From Hirsutella rhossiliensis (lineage: Eukaryota > Ascomycota > Sordariomycetes > Hypocreales > Ophiocordycipitaceae): a stretch of DNA of 64,000 bases. Position numbers and translations under genes: made by a program. Below the pieces are notes generated by a model. The model had not been told where the DNA came from and ran no database searches. It was given only the letters and a program-made list of their open reading frames with translations. Positions 58,218 through 64,000 of the stretch are shown here, piece after piece. Position 1 is the stretch's first letter. Each line of letters starts with the position of its first letter. The stretch is taken from assembly GCF_020360975.1 (NCBI RefSeq), contig NW_025408667.1, positions 9,982,001 to 10,046,000 on the forward strand, read 5' to 3'.

Positions 58218-61200
58218 AAAGCTCTTATTTAGTATAATACCGCGTTACTTTAAGTAATATCGTAACTATTAATATACCTATATAGCAAACTAAATTAACT
58301 AACTCTAGAGCTACTATATTGCCTTAAGATATAATATACGAGATTATTATATTTTAATATAAGGTATAGTTACTTAAGAATAAAGGAGGTAATAAATAAG
58401 TTAAGGACCTTAGAGAAGTAGTTAAACTAAAATAGCTAGGACTATTTAACGGTACTTATAATACGCTTTAAGACTTTCTTACCTAACTTAAAGCCTACTA
58501 CCGGTTTTACCTTACTAAACTCTTAGACCTAGTCGAAAAGGTACTCTATATAGGAAATTATTTATCTAGAACGGTACTTACTTAGTTTAGACCTATTATA
58601 AGGGACTTTCTCGATAACTAACTAGTATAATAAGATAACGAGATAGATAAAGTCTTTATTAGTTTCTAAGGATTTAAAGAAGCTATTATAAAGGTATTTA
58701 GAATAACTAATAAGGAATAAGAAGCTAAATAAAAACTTTAAGAACTCTAATAAAGGATCTTAGTATCGGATTATACTACGAAGTTCTATTAAGTTACCTT
58801 AAAGCTTAATTAGGACGATAAACTTCTTATATTATAATTCTATAATAAGCTTAAAGAAGAAGTTAAGGATAAGCTTTATAAGGAAATTCGACTTAATAAC
58901 CTCTTAGACTATATTACTATAGTAGTATAAATCGATAATAGATAGTATACGTAACGCTAAGAAAAGAAATAAAGAAGAGGAAACTAAAACCCTTCTTATA
59001 AAAATAACTTTAACTAACGCGCTAACTATAAAAAAAAGCGCGAAACTCCTATTACTTATACCTATATAACTAACCTAAGTAGGATAGATCTAGATATAAT
59101 ATAGAAAAGTAAAGGAAAGTATTTTAACTATAGGAAACTTAGATATTGCTTTAAAGAATATAGATAACCTTATAAGGAGAAGAAAACCTACTAAGTACTA
59201 GCCTTAGAAGGTAAGAAATACTTAAACGCTATTAATAGATAGGAACTAAAGTATAAACTCCTTAGTTAAACTATATACTATAATAATAAATATATAGTAT
59301 ACTTAAGCGATAAGAATAGTACTAGATAGTTCTTAAAGCTATTAAAGAAGACCCTTATAATAATATAATAAAGGGATCTTAAAATATAGAAATAAGTTAA
59401 ATTTATAGAACTAAAATACCCTTATCTTAAAAGAGTCTCTTAAGACTAGATTAAGAAGAACGGTAAACGATTCTAGGAAGATATATAAAATAAAAATCGA
59501 TAATAATAATAGGTAGTCTATAAATAATATAATAAGGAAGATATAAATATAGCCCTTATACTTATAAAACTTAGATAATAACTTAAGAAGGAATAATAAA
59601 GTATTAATAATATAAGCTCTAAAGAATAAAAAATACTTAGAGAAACGGAAGATAAGAACGAACTTATACTACTACCCTTACTACTAAGGGAAAATACTAT
59701 AATTAAAGAATACGCTTTATACTTTAAAGAATTTAAAGAAATACTTAAAATTAAAACCTAATAAATACCTTAAATTCTTATAGAAAACTAATAAGCTATA
59801 CTAATTTAATATTAACTAGTATTATATAAAAAAGACTATACTATAGTTATTGCTATAATCGATACCTTTATAGCTCTATAATAAGAATAGTAACTATAAG
59901 GAGAATTTAAAGACGATCTATAAATACTACTTACTTATAAGTACTATAAGTATATTTTATAGATATTATACGTTTACCTAGATTATATAATATACTTTTA
60001 GATAAAGGCACGATATAATACCTTCTTAGTTAGGTTTAAGGGATAAGTACTTTTAAAACCCTACCTAAGTATAGAACTAGACTACTAGAAAATTAATTAA
60101 CGCTACCTAAATAACTAAGTTATATTATTAAAACTTAATTATAGCACGCTACTTAAATACCGCGATAATTACGGTTTATTAATAAGATATCTTTTAAAGA
60201 TATATAAAATCTATAAATATACTAAAATAAAGGAATAGTATAACGCTACTCGCTTTAAGGTATCTAAACTATTAATCTTTTAAAGGCTTATATAATAAGT
60301 TAAATATAATAAAGAAGATTATAATAAATATATATACCTAAATTATAGAATTTATAAATATAAAAAAGCATAAGTATAGTATAAACGATATAATAGTATA
60401 CTAAAAGATTACTAGTAATATATATAAAGGATATAAGCTATATTTAACTAAGGAAAAATTAATATAAACGAACTATATATAAAATAAAAAGATATAAAAC
60501 GAAAACTTAATCTTTAGTATAAAAACGAATAAAATTATAATATAAACTATATAATTAATTATAAAGCGACTTAGTATAAACGATATAGTATTAAGAAATA
60601 AGAAATCTTTAATTAGTTATAAGAAGTTAGCCTCTTAAGTTAAATAATAACTTAACGTAATAAAAGAATAAAGAAATAATACTAATAATAAATTAAAGAA
60701 GAATATATAGATAAAATAAATAAGGACTAAGTAAAAAACAAGGTATACTATCTATAAAAGGGCTATAGACTAGTATAATATAATAAGATCTAAGGACCCT
60801 ATATATAGTAACGGTAAGCTATAGTAACTAAATAGTATTAAATATCTAAATCGCGGGATATTATATATATATACTTTTAAACTATAGCGCGATAAGTAAT
60901 TACGTTTTACTTAGAATTGTTAATCGTTACTAACTTATATAAAGATATAAGAAAGATCTATATAAACTTATAAATATTAAAGGAGAGGCCTTTAACTATA
61001 ATAACGGAATTATTAATATAAAGATTAATTACCTTAATATTAATATCTAAGGCTACGATAAATAAGTTAACTTTAATATTATAAATATTAAAGAATACGA
61101 CCTTATATTAAGGCTTCTATAGCTATAGGAGAGCAACCTATTAATTAACTAGAAAACTAGCTAGCTATATTAAGATAAAGACTTAAGTTTCTAAGACTAG

Positions 61201-62832
61201 TAGATTTAAGAGAAAGTAAGATTTTATAATAATTTAGCTACTAAATAAGATAAAAGGGATAACCGTTTAAGTAAATTATTATAAGCGTTAGCAATATAAA
61301 TAAAAATAATAACTAAACTAGCGGATATAATAAAATCGACTAATAAGACCTAAGTACTAACTAATATAGCTATATAACCTAGTATCTAATATAAATAGAA
61401 TAAAAGATATAATATAAAGATTTAAAGAGTTATTGCTACTTTAAGAAAAGACCTTAAATAAATTAATAAAGAGCTTAAGTTAAGAGAAACTAGCTCTTAA
61501 AAGAAAGAATAAAGCTTATAAGATAAAATAAAGAATATCCCCTAGGAATACTAGAAATATAATAAACTCTTTAAAGAAGAACTTAAGATAAGGTTACTTA
61601 AATATAGCTAATAAGACTATAAAATTTATCTTAAGGATAAAATAACGCTAACGTTTTATAAAATCTATAACTTAAATAAAAAGTAACTATAAACGCTATA
61701 CGACTACCGTAACGAGAATCTATAAAAAGGATATATATAAACGTTAATATCTAAAGTAAGCTACTTAGTTATATTTATTTTAAAGAAAAATAGTAAGCTA
61801 TAACTAGTTATCGACTATAAACGCTTAAACGATATTATAATAAAGGACTAAATACTATTACCGCTTATATCGGAACTATAAGATCGACTATATAGTAAAA
61901 AATAGTTTATAGCCCTTAACCTTAAAGGCGCTTATAACTTAATATATATAAAAAAGGGATATAAATAAATAATAGCCTTTAAAACGAAATTTAGACTATT
62001 TAAATATCTAGTAATATTATTTAGACTTATAAATATACTAGCTACCTTTTAATAGATAATTAATAATATCCTACGCGAATACTTAGATATCTTTATAGTA
62101 GTATACTTAGATAATATCTTAATCTTCTTAGATACCCTAGAAAAATATAAGGAATATATTTATAAGGTACTCTATATACTTTAGAATATAAAGTTACTAG
62201 TTAAACTAAAGAAAAGTAAGTTCTATATATAGGAAGTAGACTTCCTTAGATATATAATCTTACTAAGAGAGATATAAATATAATAAGATAAAATTAACTT
62301 AGTTAAAGAATAGCTAATACTAAAGAATATTAAAGATATATAAAGTTTCCTAGGATTTATAAACTACTACTAACGATTTATTAAAGATTTTAGAAAGATT
62401 ATAATACTACTATATAACTTAATAAAAAAGGAAAAAGAATTTATATAAGACGATAAAGCTAATAAAGCTTTTAATTATATTAAGACTATAATTATATAAG
62501 AACTAGTCCTAACTACCTTTAATCTAAAATAATAAATCGAACTTAAAACTAATATATTAGACTTTACTTTAAGAGTATAAATCGGATAAAAAGATAATAA
62601 AGAAAGACTATAACTAATTATATTTTACTCGAAAAAGCTATATAGCGTAGAACTTAATTACCCTATCTATAATAAAGAATTCCTTATAATTATTTAAGCT
62701 TTTAAGGAATTTTAATACTACCTTCTTAGAAGTAAATATAAAGTTAAGGTCTATATAGATTATAAAAATATCTTATATTTTATAACGACGTAATAGTTAA
62801 ATAGATAATAGATCTAATAGGCCGAATATTTA
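58218..62832 (+). mobile_element. Ty3/Gypsy retrotransposon, gag to RNase H, RIP-mutated
   Basis: A plus-strand internal region of about 4.6 kb. Near 58,430-58,620 a gag-like frame (LGLFNGTYNTL, LKAYYRFYLTKLLDLVEK) is readable. At 59,118-59,163 a zinc knuckle has its Cys and His codons turned to Tyr (KYFNYRKLRYCFKEYR), as expected from TGT and CAT becoming TAT. Reverse transcriptase lies about 61,740-62,330 (VVYLDNILIF where DD is expected, then SFLGFINYYQRFIKDF) and RNase H about 62,500-62,830 (LNYPIYNKEFLIIIQAFKEF, DYKNILYF). It stops at RNase H, where an LTR begins, so integrase is missing. Every frame has many stops. Confidence 0.82.
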
Positions 62833-64000
62833 TATAACGACTAGTATTATTCTTAAGGGATAAACCTATCGAGGGGTTTATATTAGTAGATATAATAAAG
62901 CGTAGTCTAAGTAATAATAAGTATATTACGTTAGTAATAAGTTAGAGGTTATAGACTATAGACTATAACTAAGTAATTAAAATTAGAGATAGAATCGTAA
63001 TAAAGATCTATATTAAAAGCTAGAGAGCTATCTATTTAAAGGAGTAAAAGTAGGTAGCTATATATACTTATAGAGACTATCCTTAGATTACGGTCCTAGC
63101 TATAATCCCCTTTATAGCTTATTATAGCTTACTTATAAGCTATACTCCTAAGTAGTAATCTATCTATATAAGGCTTACTTAGCTTATATACGCTCTAGGT
63201 AAGCTAAGCCTAAGTAACTTCTTATCTTAATTATTATTCCGAGCCGCCTTATTACGTAAATATAGCCGGCTCTCCTATAGCCCGCTAACCGTAGTTATAA
63301 TACGATATCTCCCCTCCTTTTAGTCTTATCTATAAGACCTACTACTACCTTAGCCGCCGTATATAAATATACCCTTATCGCGCGTATATATATTCCCCGT
63401 TCGTTCTTTCTATCCCTTAGGATATACTGCTAATAGTATATCTAGTCGCGTATCGAAGGATCGTTCTTATAAGACCCTTAAGCGTATTTATTTAGCTAAG
63501 TCTATTAATTATCTTAGTTTCGACGTTATACTATATTCTTTCTATTTATCGCGCGGCTTTTACGATAAAATACTAGAGAAATCTTCTAAGTATACCGAAT
63601 ATATATAGCGGGGTCGTTCCTACGATACGTCGGGCGTAGCGATTAGCTTATATAGGTAACTTCGTTATCTTACTTATTATTTATAGCTAACGTATATCTT
63701 AGTATCCTAAATAAATCTAGAGTCCGATTAATTAAATAAAGAAGAAGAAATTACTAAGGAGCGAATATTAAAAGCTTAAGCCGACCTAAATAAAGCCTTA
63801 GCTTATTTAGCGCGGCTTCGCTATTAAAAGCGCTAGCTAAAGATAAAGGGTACTAAGATAGTCTATTAGGGCCTTTATTCCTTAGATAACCTTAACGAGG
63901 CTAAGCGCTAAGAATCTAAAGTAGTAGTCGATATTTAGTTTATAAGTAGATTTAATATAATTAATTAAAATACTATTAGTTCGTTAAGCGATTTTACGAT
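62833..64000 (+). mobile_element. Ty3/Gypsy LTR and start of an element running off the window
   Basis: Starts TATAACGACTAGTATT, homologous to 53273 onward over more than 600 bp. It is followed from about 63,720 to the edge by a decayed frame which, read with TAA/TAG as Gln, gives KALAYLARLRYQKRQLKDKG and SKVVVDIQ, a charged helical protein. A related decayed frame lies at 54,210-54,320 after the other LTR copy. The right end is outside the window. Confidence 0.6.
63724..64000 (+). pseudogene. Charged helical protein fragment, RIP-mutated, partial
   Basis: One frame shows long coding-like continuity when TAA and TAG are read as former Gln codons: ILKAQADLNKALAYLARLRY, then QKRQLKDKGTK and LYSLDNLNEAKRQESKVVV. 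It resembles short Lys/Arg-rich hypothetical proteins often found beside fungal retroelements; function unknown. The end is cut by the window. Confidence 0.4.

Larger units (their letters stand above)
44100..64000. other. AT-rich block saturated by repeat-induced point mutation
   Basis: From about 44.1 kb to the right edge, CA and TG dinucleotides nearly vanish and TA is abundant, the pattern left by C-to-T changes at CpA on both strands (RIP), with many CpG sites changed too. Duplicated copies differ mainly by C/T and G/A exchanges. All reading frames are full of TAA and TAG. The block consists of nested LTR retrotransposons; 50,722-51,266 is the one stretch with normal dinucleotides. In the cell such DNA is usually heterochromatic. 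No intact gene was found in it. Confidence 0.95.

Noticed and set aside
1..64000. CRISPR arrays, operons, rRNA, telomere repeats, or a secondary-metabolite cluster
   Set aside because: The window is eukaryotic with spliced genes. No spaced repeat arrays, rRNA-like blocks, TTAGGG runs or backbone synthase genes were seen.

Overview
The window is filamentous-fungal nuclear DNA, most likely a Sordariomycete and probably Hypocreales. The evidence is short GT-AG introns of about 50-90 bp, a MEF2-type MADS gene of the RlmA/Rlm1 type, a fungal LMBR1-like transporter, a fungal TAF1, a Fot1/pogo transposon, and a long AT-rich block with the signature of repeat-induced point mutation (RIP). The order-level placement is inference from protein resemblance only.

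Bases 1 to about 43,000 are gene-bearing and GC-richer. In order they hold: the 5' part of an MFS sugar transporter (minus, running off the left edge); a complete Fot1/pogo-like transposon with perfect 112-bp inverted repeats but a broken transposase; a soluble fumarate reductase fused to cytochrome b5 (minus); a small fasciclin-domain gene (plus); an RlmA-type MADS-box gene (minus); a gene-poor stretch of about 8 kb; an 11-exon GT1 sterol-glucosyltransferase-like gene (plus) with a GC-AG intron; an LMBR1-family membrane protein (plus); a gene with a C-terminal B-box-like zinc finger, ANCHR-like (minus); a secreted Gly/Ser-rich protein with a C-terminal hydrophobic tail (plus); and TAF1 of TFIID (plus), which has a 57-nt microexon and a 587-bp last intron containing a 162-codon Lys/Arg-rich open frame. 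The genes do not form an evident pathway or secondary-metabolite cluster.

From about 43,100 the sequence changes. A helicase-like reading frame carries four in-frame stops, each explicable as CAG/CAA to TAG/TAA, and it ends at a Copia LTR. From there to the right edge is RIP-mutated, nested retrotransposon sequence: a truncated minus-strand Ty1/Copia copy; a full-length plus-strand Copia element (46,001-53,266) that contains both a 397-bp terminal-repeat miniature element (TRIM) with a 5-bp target duplication and an apparently un-mutated insert; then Ty3/Gypsy material with three LTR copies and pol segments in both orientations. CA and TG dinucleotides are nearly absent there. Most surviving ones lie in GCA/TGC trinucleotides, a context effect worth testing.

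Exon boundaries were set by eye from splice consensus and reading-frame continuity. No searches or counts were run.
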